Assembly: GCA_965371245.1 (NCBI GenBank)
Contig: CBDUXT010000041.1
Location: 1-47,762 of the forward strand
Length of the DNA: 47,762 nucleotides
Source: CBDUXT01 sp965371245
Lineage (GTDB): Bacteria > Planctomycetota > Phycisphaerae > UBA1845
Direction of reading: 5' to 3'
Shown: positions 7,168 to 15,428 of the stretch, piece after piece
How positions within the stretch are numbered: position 1 is the stretch's first letter
How the letters are laid out: each line of letters starts with the position of its first letter
Made by a program: the position numbers and the translations under genes
Notes under the pieces: generated by a model
The model's database searches: none
What the model was told of the DNA's origin: nothing
Seen by the model: only the letters and a program-made list of their open reading frames with translations

Positions 7168-9864
7168 TCAGCCGTCCTTAACCAGCCCCGGTGGCGGGAC
7201 GGCGATGGGGTCGAGCTTGTTGGGGTCGATGTCGAGCGACTTGACGGCCTCGGGCAGCTTGGCCGGGTTGAACTCGCCGCGGGCGGCTAGCTGGTGCAAT
7301 GCCGCGAGGGCGATGTAGCGGTGGTCCACTTCGAATAGGTTGCGCAGGTCGGCCCGGGCTTCGCTTCGACCGAAGCCGTCGGTTCCCAATGAATGCCACC
7401 CGTTCGGCATCCACCGCGAGATTTGATCGGGAACGGCCTTCATGTAGTCGCAGCTTGCGACCACCGGGAACGGCTCGCTTTCCAGCACGCGCGTGACGTA
7501 GGGCTTTTTCGGCGAATCACCCGGGTTGAGCAGGTTCCATCGCTCACACGCCAGGGCATCGCGGCGAAGCAGGGTGTAGCTGGTGGCGCTCCAGACGTCT
7601 GCACAGACGCCGAAGCGTTCATCGAGAACGGTGCCCGCGTGAAGCGCCTCGCGAAGGATAGCCCCGCTGCCGAACAGGTGAACGCGCGGGCGATCCTTGA
7701 CGTTCTTTGCCGCTCGAAACTTGTACAAGCCGGCCAGGATGCCCTCTTCGACGCCCTCGGGCATTCCGGGCTGTGGATAGGGCTCGTTCTCGACCGTGAG
7801 GTAGTAAAACACTGCTTCGCGAAGGTCGTACATGCGGCGGATGCCGTCGCGAACGATGACGGCCAGCTCGTACGCGAAGGCGGGGTCGTAGCTGATCAGG
7901 CTGGGGATCGTGCTTGCCAGAAGATGGCTTTGCCCGTCCTGGTGCTGAAGGCCTTCGCCCGCGAGCGTGGTTCGACCGGCCGTACAGCCGATGAGGAACC
8001 CCCGCGTGCGAGCGTCCGCAGCGGCCCAGGCCGAGTCGCCGATCCGCTGAAACCCGAACATCGAGTAGAACAGATAAAACGGGATCATGTTGACGCCGTG
8101 GGTGACGTTGGCGGTGCCGGCCGCGGTGAACGACGCCATGGAACCGGCCTCGGTGATGCCCTCTTCGAGGATCTGCCCATCCTTGCTCTCGCGATAGTAG
8201 AGCAGCAGGTGGGAATCGACCGGCTCGTATCGCTGGCCGACGTGGGAATAGATCCCATACTTGCGGAACATCGCGTCCATGCCGAAGGTGCGGGCTTCGT
8301 CGGGCACAATGGGCACAATCAGCTTCCCGTACACGGGGTCGTCCATCAGGCGCGAAAGAATCCTGACCATCGCCATCGTGGTGGCCGCCTCGCGCTGGCC
8401 GGTGCCCTGGTAGAACTCCTCAAAGACGTTCTTTGATGGCGCCGGCAGCGAGGCGGCTCGCTTTCGACGCCGCGGCACGAACCCGCCCAGCGCCTGGCGC
8501 CGCTCCAAGACGTAGCGATACTCTTCGCTGTCTTCGGGCGGGCGATAGAAGGGCGCTTCCTCTAGATCCGAATCGGCGATGGGGATGTCGAAGCGGTCGC
8601 GGAACTCGCGCAGCTCTTCGGCGTTCAGTTTTTTCTGCTGATGGGTGACGTTGCGACCCTCGCCGGCCTCGCCGAGCCCATAGCCCTTGATCGTTCTGGC
8701 GAGGATGACGGTGGGTTGCCCCTTGTGTTCAGTGGCGGCCTTGTAAGCTGCATAAACCTTGACCGGGTCATGGCCACCGAGGCGAAGCTTACGAATCTGC
8801 TCATCGCTTAAGTGCTTGACGAGTTGTTGAAGCTTTGGATTGGTCCCGAAGAACTTTTCTCTCGAGTACGCGCCGGACTCGACGGTGTATTTTTGCCACT
8901 CACCGTCGATCGTTTCATCCATTCGCTCAACCAGCGCGCCGTCGGTGTCGGCCGAAAGGAGTGGGTCCCAGTCCTCACCCCAGATCACCTTGAGCACGTT
9001 CCACCCGGCGCCGCGGAATGCGCCTTCCAGCTCTTTGATGATGTTCCCGTTGCCGCGCACGGGTCCGTCCAGGCGCTGAAGGTTGCAGTTCACCACGAAC
9101 GTCAGGTTGTCGAGCCGCTCGCGCGAGGCAAGCGTGATCGCCCCGAGCGATTCGGGCTCATCCATCTCGCCGTCGCCCAGGAACGCCCAGACCCGTGAGC
9201 CGGAGGCGTCGGCTATGCCGCGGTCGATCAGGTAGCGGTTGAACCGCGCCTGGTAGATGGCCGTCAGGGACGAGAGCCCCATCGACACCGTGGGGAACTC
9301 CCAAAAATCAGGATGCAACCACGGGTGGGGATAGGACGAGAGACCGCCGGCGTCGGCAAGCTCGCGCCGAAAGTTGCGCAGCTTGGTGACGTCAAGCCGC
9401 CGTTCGATGTACGCCCGCGAATAGATGCCGGGCGAAGCGTGCCCCTGGAAGAAAATCTGATCGCCCACGCGGTCTTTGGTGTGGGCGCGGAAGAAATGGT
9501 TGAAGCCGACCTCGAGCAACGTGGCGCTCGACGCATAGCTGGAGATGTGTCCGCCGATCCCGCTCGATCGTCGGTTCGCCCGCACCACCATGGCCATGGC
9601 GTTCCAGCGGATCAGACTCTTGATGCGCCGCTCGATGGCGCGGTCTCCCGGATAGGCTGGCTGCCGGTCCGTCGGGATCGTGTTGATGTGCGGCGTGTTG
9701 GCCGTGAAGGGCGCGATGATGTCGTTGCGCTTCCCCCATTCGATGAGCTGAGACAGAACGTCGCGCGCCCGTTCCGGGCCGGACGCCTGGGCCACCGAGA
9801 CCAACGAGTCGATCCAATCCCGTACTTCCGCCTTGTCGATGTCTGCTGTCGCTGGGTTTGCCAT
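7168..9864 (-). CDS. aceE: Pyruvate dehydrogenase E1 component, homodimeric type
   Basis: The 898-residue protein matches the single-chain AceE of Gram-negative bacteria (E. coli about 887 residues). It decarboxylates pyruvate with thiamine diphosphate and passes the acetyl group to the E2 lipoyl domain. Conserved AceE segments run through the protein: GGHISSYASSATLLEVGFNH, WAFLGDGEMDEPESLGAI (thiamine diphosphate site GDGEMDEPES), LARTIKGYGLG, EGITEAGSMASFTAAGT and YDPAFAYELAVIV. I chose ATG 9862-9864; the frame continues upstream across the rsgA gene, but AceE homology begins at this Met. No ribosome site is seen. E2 and E3 genes are not in the window. rsgA lies 136 bp upstream on the same strand. 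Confidence 0.97.
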   Translation of the reverse strand: MANPATADIDKAEVRDWIDSLVSVAQASGPERARDVLSQLIEWGKRNDIIAPFTANTPHINTIPTDRQPAYPGDRAIERRIKSLIRWNAMAMVVRANRRSSGIGGHISSYASSATLLEVGFNHFFRAHTKDRVGDQIFFQGHASPGIYSRAYIERRLDVTKLRNFRRELADAGGLSSYPHPWLHPDFWEFPTVSMGLSSLTAIYQARFNRYLIDRGIADASGSRVWAFLGDGEMDEPESLGAITLASRERLDNLTFVVNCNLQRLDGPVRGNGNIIKELEGAFRGAGWNVLKVIWGEDWDPLLSADTDGALVERMDETIDGEWQKYTVESGAYSREKFFGTNPKLQQLVKHLSDEQIRKLRLGGHDPVKVYAAYKAATEHKGQPTVILARTIKGYGLGEAGEGRNVTHQQKKLNAEELREFRDRFDIPIADSDLEEAPFYRPPEDSEEYRYVLERRQALGGFVPRRRKRAASLPAPSKNVFEEFYQGTGQREAATTMAMVRILSRLMDDPVYGKLIVPIVPDEARTFGMDAMFRKYGIYSHVGQRYEPVDSHLLLYYRESKDGQILEEGITEAGSMASFTAAGTANVTHGVNMIPFYLFYSMFGFQRIGDSAWAAADARTRGFLIGCTAGRTTLAGEGLQHQDGQSHLLASTIPSLISYDPAFAYELAVIVRDGIRRMYDLREAVFYYLTVENEPYPQPGMPEGVEEGILAGLYKFRAAKNVKDRPRVHLFGSGAILREALHAGTVLDERFGVCADVWSATSYTLLRRDALACERWNLLNPGDSPKKPYVTRVLESEPFPVVASCDYMKAVPDQISRWMPNGWHSLGTDGFGRSEARADLRNLFEVDHRYIALAALHQLAARGEFNPAKLPEAVKSLDIDPNKLDPIAVPPPGLVKDG

Positions 9865-10000
9865 GGCGCGGAGCTTATCGAAAGGATGTGCGGGTCGCCA
9901 GTGTCGCTGGTGCGGACACGGATCACGAGAGCTGTTAATCGTCGGCCCATGTTCCACGAGACCGCGCGCTGATCCGAGACGCCTGACCCTCTCTTCGAGG

Positions 10001-11161
10001 TCACGTCTCGGTACGTGTTTCCCAGTCGGGGGCGGCCGGTTCTTCAAACAAACGGCAGTAGCTTTCATACCGCTGGGGATGGATTTCGCCCGTTTCCACG
10101 GCCCGTTTGACGGCGCAGTTGTGTTCGTGGGTGTGGGTGCAGTCGGGGAACTTGCAGTCGGCGACGTGGGAGACGAACTCGACGAAAAACTCTTCGAACT
10201 CGTATCGACCGACGGTGGACAGGTCGAACGAGCGAACGCCGGGGGTATCGACCACGTAGCCGCCGCCGTCGAGGCGAAGCAACCGGGCCGTCGTGGTCGT
10301 GTGCCGCCCCTTGCCGAGCGCCTCGATGACCTGAGCGGTCGCAAGCTGTAGGCCCGGTTGGATGGCGTTGAGCAGCGAGCTCTTGCCGACACCGCTCTGA
10401 CCGGCCACGACACTGGCCTTGCCCTGCAGCAACCCGCGCAGCGTTTCGATCCCTTCGCCTGTGATCGCGCTGGTGGTAAGCGTGGTGTAACCCAATCCGG
10501 CGTATCGCTCCACCAGTTCGGCCACGTCGCATTCTGTGGGAAGGTCGATCTTGTTGAAGCAGAGGATCGGGACGATGTCGCCGACATGGGCGGCCACGAT
10601 GTACCGGTCGATCAACCGTGGTTTGGGCGTGGGCTGGTCAGCGGAACTCACGATGATGGCCTGATCGACGTTGGCGACAATCGTGTGGATACGCCGACCG
10701 ACCTTTCGGCGGAGCAATCCGCACCGTGGATCGACGTGCTCGATCACCCCTTCTTGAACCACACCCTCACACGCGGGTTGCAGCCGAAAGCGGACTCGAT
10801 CTCCGACGGTGACGGGGCTCCGCTCTTTGGTCAGCCGGGTACGCAGGATCCGGCGGACGGTGCATGGCAACACGCGGCTGCCATCGTCCACCTCGGCGTA
10901 GAGGCCGCGCATGGCGATAATGGTTCCGCGGGAAAGCGTGTCGATGGAGGTGTCGTCGTGAACGACGATCGTCCGTCGTCGAGAGACGTCGCCCTTGGCC
11001 GCCACCCGCTCGTCACGGTCCGCATCGATCTCATGATCGACGGCGTCGGCCGCGCGGCGCGTCCAGTCGGTCGTTCGGGCGGGTTTCGACCGATTTCGGC
11101 GAAACGCCACGCGGACCTTCTTGGTCCCCTTCTTGCGCTTTCCCTTGGACGCTTTAGCCAT
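10001..11161 (-). CDS. rsgA: Ribosome small-subunit-dependent GTPase RsgA
   Basis: The 386-residue protein is a circularly permuted GTPase: the G4 motif NKID (about 203) comes before G1 GQSGVGKSS (about 252) and G3 DTPG (about 298). An OB-fold domain precedes it (GDRVRFRL), and a zinc site follows (CKFPDCTHTHEHNC, about 333-346). This order is specific to RsgA/YjeQ, which checks 30S subunit maturation. The N-terminus is extended by about 60 very basic residues (KGKRKKGTKKVR), probably RNA-contacting. No other ribosome gene is adjacent. Confidence 0.97.
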   Translation of the reverse strand: MAKASKGKRKKGTKKVRVAFRRNRSKPARTTDWTRRAADAVDHEIDADRDERVAAKGDVSRRRTIVVHDDTSIDTLSRGTIIAMRGLYAEVDDGSRVLPCTVRRILRTRLTKERSPVTVGDRVRFRLQPACEGVVQEGVIEHVDPRCGLLRRKVGRRIHTIVANVDQAIIVSSADQPTPKPRLIDRYIVAAHVGDIVPILCFNKIDLPTECDVAELVERYAGLGYTTLTTSAITGEGIETLRGLLQGKASVVAGQSGVGKSSLLNAIQPGLQLATAQVIEALGKGRHTTTTARLLRLDGGGYVVDTPGVRSFDLSTVGRYEFEEFFVEFVSHVADCKFPDCTHTHEHNCAVKRAVETGEIHPQRYESYCRLFEEPAAPDWETRTET

Positions 11162-11242
11162 CGCTACTCTCAGTTACCCGTGCCGTTTCCAGAAAGGTAC
11201 GGCTACGTCTTCAGCCGGCGCGCTTCTGCCAGGACTGTCTTT

Positions 11243-11322
11243 CCGAGCCGCGACCGTAAGGGAGGGATTGTCCGCGACAGTACCGACGTTCGTATGTCCG
11301 CTCCCTCACGGTCGCGGCTCGG
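11243..11322. repeat. Palindromic intergenic repeat, copy 2 (GAGCCGCGACCGT family)
   Basis: The left arm CCGAGCCGCGACCGTAAGGG (11243-11262) and the right arm (11298-11322) are inverted complements with one mismatch over the first 20 bases. The arm sequence is the same as in the copy at 7036-7101 apart from single-base changes. It lies in the gap between the divergent rsgA and pyrF genes. Confidence 0.75.
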
Positions 11323-11418
11323 ATTACCCATCGTTTCACGTGTGCCGCAGCACTGGAACGACGCCCACCGCGGTCAAGAGATCCCGCGCTTCAGTGTACC
11401 ACACAACGTGCCGCCTGG

Positions 11419-11446
11419 CGTTGCATCGGCCAATCGGCTCCCTATA
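11419..11446 (+). promoter_or_regulatory. Candidate sigma-70 promoter for pyrF
   Basis: TTGCAT (11419-11424), a 16-bp spacer and TATAGT (11441-11446) lie about 75 bp before the pyrF start. Each hexamer differs from consensus by one or two bases. Confidence 0.45.
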
Positions 11447-11518
11447 GTACGCACCTGTCGCCGCGGATCGATTGTTGCGGCGGTTCCCGGTCTACAAACC
11501 TCCACCGTGAGATTCACC

Positions 11519-12478
11519 ATGCCCACCAACTTCGCCGACCGACTGGTTGCCGCCATCCGTGAGAAGGGCGCGGCGGCCTGCGTCGGGTTGGACCCCTCGA
11601 TCGAGCGGCTCCCCAACGAGATCCTGCGGGACGCGGGCATCCGGTCGAACAAATCCGACCCCGCTGCTTGCGATGTTCCGGATCACGCGGCGGCCGATGC
11701 CTTGCTGGCGTTCGGGCGAGAGGTGATCCGGTTGACCGCGCCCCACGTTCCCGCGCTGAAGATCAACATCGCCTTTTTCGAGCGGTATCGCGCGGACGGC
11801 GTCCGGGTGTACTTCGAACTCGTTCGCCAGGCACGCGACGCCGGCATGGTCGTGATCGGCGACGTCAAACGCGCGGATATCGGACATTCATCGGCCCAAT
11901 ATGCGCTCGCTCAGTTCTTCGAAAGCGAGACGAGCAGCTTGGCGGCCCCCGACGCCATCACCATCAACCCCTACTTCGGCCTGGACGGGGTGAAGCCGTT
12001 CATCGACGTCGCTCGGGTTCAGGGACGGGGGCTGTTCATCCTGGTGCAAACGAGCAACCCCTCCGCGGCACAGGTCCAGGGGCTGGAACTCGCGGACGGG
12101 GGAACGCTCTGCCAGCGAGTCGGCACGCTGGTCGAGGACTGGGCGAGCGACGAAGGGCTGATCGGATCCTGTGGATATAGTAGCATCGGCGCGGTTGTCT
12201 CGCCGCGCGATGTTCCCTCCACTGAGCGTATTCGGACCTTGATGCCGAGCTGCCTCTTTCTCGTGCCGGGGTTCGGGGCTCAGGGTCGAACCAACGAAGA
12301 GGTGGCGCGTTGCTTCAAGCCCGACGGCACCGGTGCGCTGGTGACCGCATCACGGAGCGTCATCTACGCGTATCAGGACGCTCGGGATTCGGGTTCAACC
12401 AAGGATGACTGGCGCGGCTGCATCGAGCAGGGCTGCCGCGACCTGGTCGCCGCCATCCGTGACGTCACGTCCGCGTAG
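11519..12478 (+). CDS. pyrF: Orotidine 5'-phosphate decarboxylase, type 2
   Basis: The 319-residue protein matches the longer type 2 PyrF family (TIGR02127-like), which makes UMP from OMP in pyrimidine synthesis. Key segments are CVGLDPSIERLP (about 20-31), ALKINIAFFERY (substrate region), the catalytic DVKRADIGHSSAQYA (about 113-127), INPYFGLDGVKPF and the phosphate-binding end region LVPGFGAQG with VTASRSVIYAY. The frame is open far upstream, but homology starts at ATG 11519. It stands alone with its own likely promoter. Confidence 0.96.
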   Translation: MPTNFADRLVAAIREKGAAACVGLDPSIERLPNEILRDAGIRSNKSDPAACDVPDHAAADALLAFGREVIRLTAPHVPALKINIAFFERYRADGVRVYFELVRQARDAGMVVIGDVKRADIGHSSAQYALAQFFESETSSLAAPDAITINPYFGLDGVKPFIDVARVQGRGLFILVQTSNPSAAQVQGLELADGGTLCQRVGTLVEDWASDEGLIGSCGYSSIGAVVSPRDVPSTERIRTLMPSCLFLVPGFGAQGRTNEEVARCFKPDGTGALVTASRSVIYAYQDARDSGSTKDDWRGCIEQGCRDLVAAIRDVTSA

Positions 12479-12702
12479 TGCTTCGTAGCGACCAACTCGT
12501 GGCACTCTTGCTTCACGTCGTCTGCAAGCGCCGGGCGCAACGCGGCGGGTGTACGCAAACGACCCGACCGCCTTCGGCTGAGCGAAAAGCATGGTGGCGG
12601 CGCCGCCCGAAAAGCGGACCTCGCATCCAAAAGAAAAACTTGACTCTTTATCTCCCCTGGCACGCCGTCGGTGCGCTCTTGACGACAAAACTTACCTGAC
12701 TC

Positions 12703-12719
12703 TTGGCACGCGAGTTTTT
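12703..12719 (+). promoter_or_regulatory. Sigma-54-like promoter for flagellin
   Basis: TTGGCACG (12703-12710), a 4-bp spacer and TTTTT (12715-12719) match the -24 element of a sigma-54 promoter exactly; the -12 element has TT where GC is expected. The start codon of flagellin lies about 70 bp after the expected transcription start. Sigma-54 control of flagellin is known in other bacteria; here it is inference. Confidence 0.35.
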
Positions 12720-12799
12720 TATATCTTACGGTTGGGTTGTTAGACGCAGGCTCGCCGCCCGGTCCAAAGAGACCGAGGTTCGACACAGGGGTTCTTGAC

Positions 12800-14311
12800 A
12801 TGGCTCTGACAGTCACCAACACCAACACGATCCAACTGCTGAACATCTTGAACAGCAACACTCTGGCTCAAGCGCGCACAACGAGGCAGTTATCGACCGG
12901 CAAGCGCATCAACTCGGGCGCCGACGACCCGGCCGGGCTGATCGCTCTTTCCGGATTGAACGCCGAGCTGCGTGCGGTGAGCGCCTCGTTGATCAACAAC
13001 CAGAGAACCGACTCGCTTCTCAACGTCGCGGACCAGGCGATCGCCGAGGTGTCCAACCTTCTCGGTGAGATTCAGACCCTCGTTCAGGCTTCGACCAGTG
13101 AGGCGAACCTGACCGCGTCGGAGATCGCGGCCAACCAGTCGCAGATCGACGACGCGCTGACGGCCATCGATCGAATCGTCAATACGACGAACTTCAACGG
13201 AAAGAAGCTCCTTGACGGTGCGTTTGCGATCCAAGCGACCGGCATCGATGTGGCGCGGGTCACGAACCTGCGCATCTTCTCGCGAAGTCAGGTGACCACG
13301 AACACACTCTTGAACATCGATCGTATCACGTCAGCGCAGGTCGCCTCGGTCGCCCTTCAGGGCACGGGAACGGCTGCCGCGGTGACGACATCGGGAACCA
13401 CATCGATCGCCGTCACCGGAAACCTCGGAACCGCCACGGTCATCTTGTCGGACCAGCAGACCCTGACGCAGGTGCGCGATGCCATCAACCTGTCCACGAG
13501 TCAGACCGGTGTTGTGGCCGTTCTGAGCACCAACGCCACTGGCCCTGCACTAACGGGGATTCGGCTCGATTCGAGTACCTTTGGGTCGGATGCCTTTGTC
13601 AGTGTTGCGGTGCTTTCCGGAGGAAACCTAAACGCCGCGACGGGGACGGCGGATAACACCCAGGGCTCGACCGACGACTTCAAGAGTTCCATCAAGACCG
13701 TCGGTGTCGATGCGGTTGTAACGGTCAACGGGCAGACGGCCGGCGCCGACGGGCTGGACGTCAGCTACAGCGCGAACGGGTTGAGCCTGCAGTTTACGCT
13801 CTCCCAGAACTTCGGGTCCGGCGTGGTCGATACGAGCCAGACCGCCGCTCAGAACCGGCTGACGACCTTCACCATCCAAGGGTCCGGCGGTGCGACATTC
13901 CAGTTGGGCACGACGGGCTCAACCCGCGCAACCATCGGGATCGATTCGCTGGCGAGCTTCAACCTTGGTGGCGGAAACGGGACGGTGCGTTTGTCTGAAT
14001 TGAAATCGGGTGGAGCCGCCTCCCTGACCGCCAACCCGGGCGCGGCGCTGGACAGCATCAGAAACGCCATCACCCAGGTGGCCAGCACGCGAGGCCGGAT
14101 CGGCGGTTTCCAGAAGTTCCAGGTCCGAACCGCGGTCGCGTCGCTCCAGTCTGCCCAGAACGGACTGACCTCGGCGGCCAGCGTCATCGGGGACACGGAC
14201 TTTGCCGTCGCGACGTCCGAACTGACCCGCCAGCAGATCCTGATTCAGTCGGGCATCGCCCTCTTGGGCGTCGCCAATCAGCAGGCGGCACAGATTCTGT
14301 CGCTTCTCTAA
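12800..14311 (+). CDS. fliC: Flagellin
   Basis: The 503-residue protein has the conserved flagellin ends. The N-terminal D0/D1 part (1-140) contains LNSNTLAQARTTRQLSTGKR, INSGADDPAGLIA and the NFNGKKLLDG turn; the C-terminal part (about 415-503) contains ALDSIRNAITQVASTRGRIG and ends QQAAQILSLL. The middle (about 170-400) is variable, Thr/Ser/Gly-rich and exposed in the filament. I chose ATG 12800, with AGGGG nine bases upstream; an in-frame ATG at 12737 would add residues outside the family pattern. No other flagellar gene is nearby. A strong terminator follows. Confidence 0.95.
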   Translation: MALTVTNTNTIQLLNILNSNTLAQARTTRQLSTGKRINSGADDPAGLIALSGLNAELRAVSASLINNQRTDSLLNVADQAIAEVSNLLGEIQTLVQASTSEANLTASEIAANQSQIDDALTAIDRIVNTTNFNGKKLLDGAFAIQATGIDVARVTNLRIFSRSQVTTNTLLNIDRITSAQVASVALQGTGTAAAVTTSGTTSIAVTGNLGTATVILSDQQTLTQVRDAINLSTSQTGVVAVLSTNATGPALTGIRLDSSTFGSDAFVSVAVLSGGNLNAATGTADNTQGSTDDFKSSIKTVGVDAVVTVNGQTAGADGLDVSYSANGLSLQFTLSQNFGSGVVDTSQTAAQNRLTTFTIQGSGGATFQLGTTGSTRATIGIDSLASFNLGGGNGTVRLSELKSGGAASLTANPGAALDSIRNAITQVASTRGRIGGFQKFQVRTAVASLQSAQNGLTSAASVIGDTDFAVATSELTRQQILIQSGIALLGVANQQAAQILSLL

Positions 14312-14383
14312 ACGAACCATGGCCGGGCGACCTCGAGCGTGAGCCTTCGGGCTTTGGGGGATGGCCCGCTCCGAAAGGGGGGT

Positions 14384-14433
14384 GAAGCGGTGAGTCGCGG
14401 GCGCAAGTCCGTGGCTCGCCGCTTCCATTTTTC
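14384..14433 (+). terminator. Rho-independent terminator after flagellin
   Basis: A 17-bp stem (14384-14400 with 14409-14425, including three G-U pairs, no mismatch) and an 8-base loop are followed by CATTTTTC. It lies 73 bp after the flagellin stop, between convergent genes, with the T-run on the plus strand. Confidence 0.82.
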
Positions 14434-14503
14434 GGTAGCCCGCCGACACCTTCTCGGCGATGCGCGGACGGACAAACTGTCCGCGGTAGGCCCTGCTCAA
14501 GCT

Positions 14504-15304
14504 CTACGCGTCGGTGCGCTCGGTGAACGTGATCCGCTCCACGGCGAGGGCCTTGCCGGTGGTCGAATCGACGGTGATGATCACGCCGCACAGGCGCGCG
14601 TCATCGGTGGCCACGTCGAACGGCGCGGGAACGCCCGTGGTCATGGCGCGAAGCACGCCTTCCTTGCAGCGACCCAGAACCGAGTCGTACGGCCCGGTCA
14701 TGCCCATGTCGGTGATGTAGGCCGTGCCGCCGGGCAGGACGCGTTCATCGGCCGTCGGTATGTGCGTGTGCGTCCCGATCACCGCGGTGACCTTCCCATC
14801 CAGGTACCAGCCCATGGCGACCTTCTCGCTCGTGGCCTCGGCGTGCAGGTCCACCACAACGATCTTGACGGTGTCGGGCAAGGTCGCCAACAAGCGTTCC
14901 GCCGCCGCAAACGGACAGTCGGCGGGGGATTTCATGAAGACCCGGCCAATCAGGGACACGACGGCCACACGATGATTGTTCCGTGTTTCGCCGATGACGA
15001 GCCCCTTCCCCGGGGCGACGGTGGGCAGGTTCGCGGGTCGAACGATTTTTTGCGAGGTCTCGAGCGTCGCAATGATCTCGCGCCGTCGAAAGACGTGATC
15101 CCCGAGCGTCACGACATCGGCTCCGTAGTTGATGATCTTCTCGAAGATCGCCGGGGTGATGCCCGATCCGCCGGCCACGTTCTCCGCGTTGACGATGACG
15201 AAATCGATGCCGTGCCGAGGGATCAGGGTCGAAAGCCCCTCGCGAAGCACGCGCCGCCCGACGCCGCCGACCACGTCGCCCACACAGAGAATTTTCAGTT
15301 CCAT
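14504..15304 (-). CDS. YmdB-family metallophosphoesterase (TIGR00282 type)
   Basis: The 266-residue protein has the dinuclear metal motifs of this calcineurin-like family: GDVVGGVGR (8-16), NAENVAGG (39-46), GDHVFRRREI (about 68-77; usually GNHxWD), VDLHAEATSEK and GTHTHIPTADE (about 178-188). The Bacillus homologue YmdB hydrolyses cyclic nucleotides and affects RNase Y-dependent expression. Here too it lies directly downstream of rny on the same strand (124 bp gap), the classical arrangement, so a joint role in RNA turnover is likely. Confidence 0.94.
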   Translation of the reverse strand: MELKILCVGDVVGGVGRRVLREGLSTLIPRHGIDFVIVNAENVAGGSGITPAIFEKIINYGADVVTLGDHVFRRREIIATLETSQKIVRPANLPTVAPGKGLVIGETRNNHRVAVVSLIGRVFMKSPADCPFAAAERLLATLPDTVKIVVVDLHAEATSEKVAMGWYLDGKVTAVIGTHTHIPTADERVLPGGTAYITDMGMTGPYDSVLGRCKEGVLRAMTTGVPAPFDVATDDARLCGVIITVDSTTGKALAVERITFTERTDA

Positions 15305-15428
15305 CTCGATCCTTCGGAGCGCGTGCCGTCAAGGCGGTCGCTCCCATCGCGGCACCGGAATAATGACATGATTGTGGCACTATTGTGGGCGGCGCACTGT
15401 GCGAGTTGAACCGTCCCAAGGTGAAGCC

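Noticed and set aside
9865..10587. N-terminal extension of aceE across rsgA
   Set aside because: AceE homology starts at ATG 9864, and the extra region is the rsgA gene read in another frame.
10358..11518. Long N-terminal extension of pyrF
   Set aside because: The extension is antisense to rsgA; PyrF homology starts at ATG 11519, which has its own promoter.
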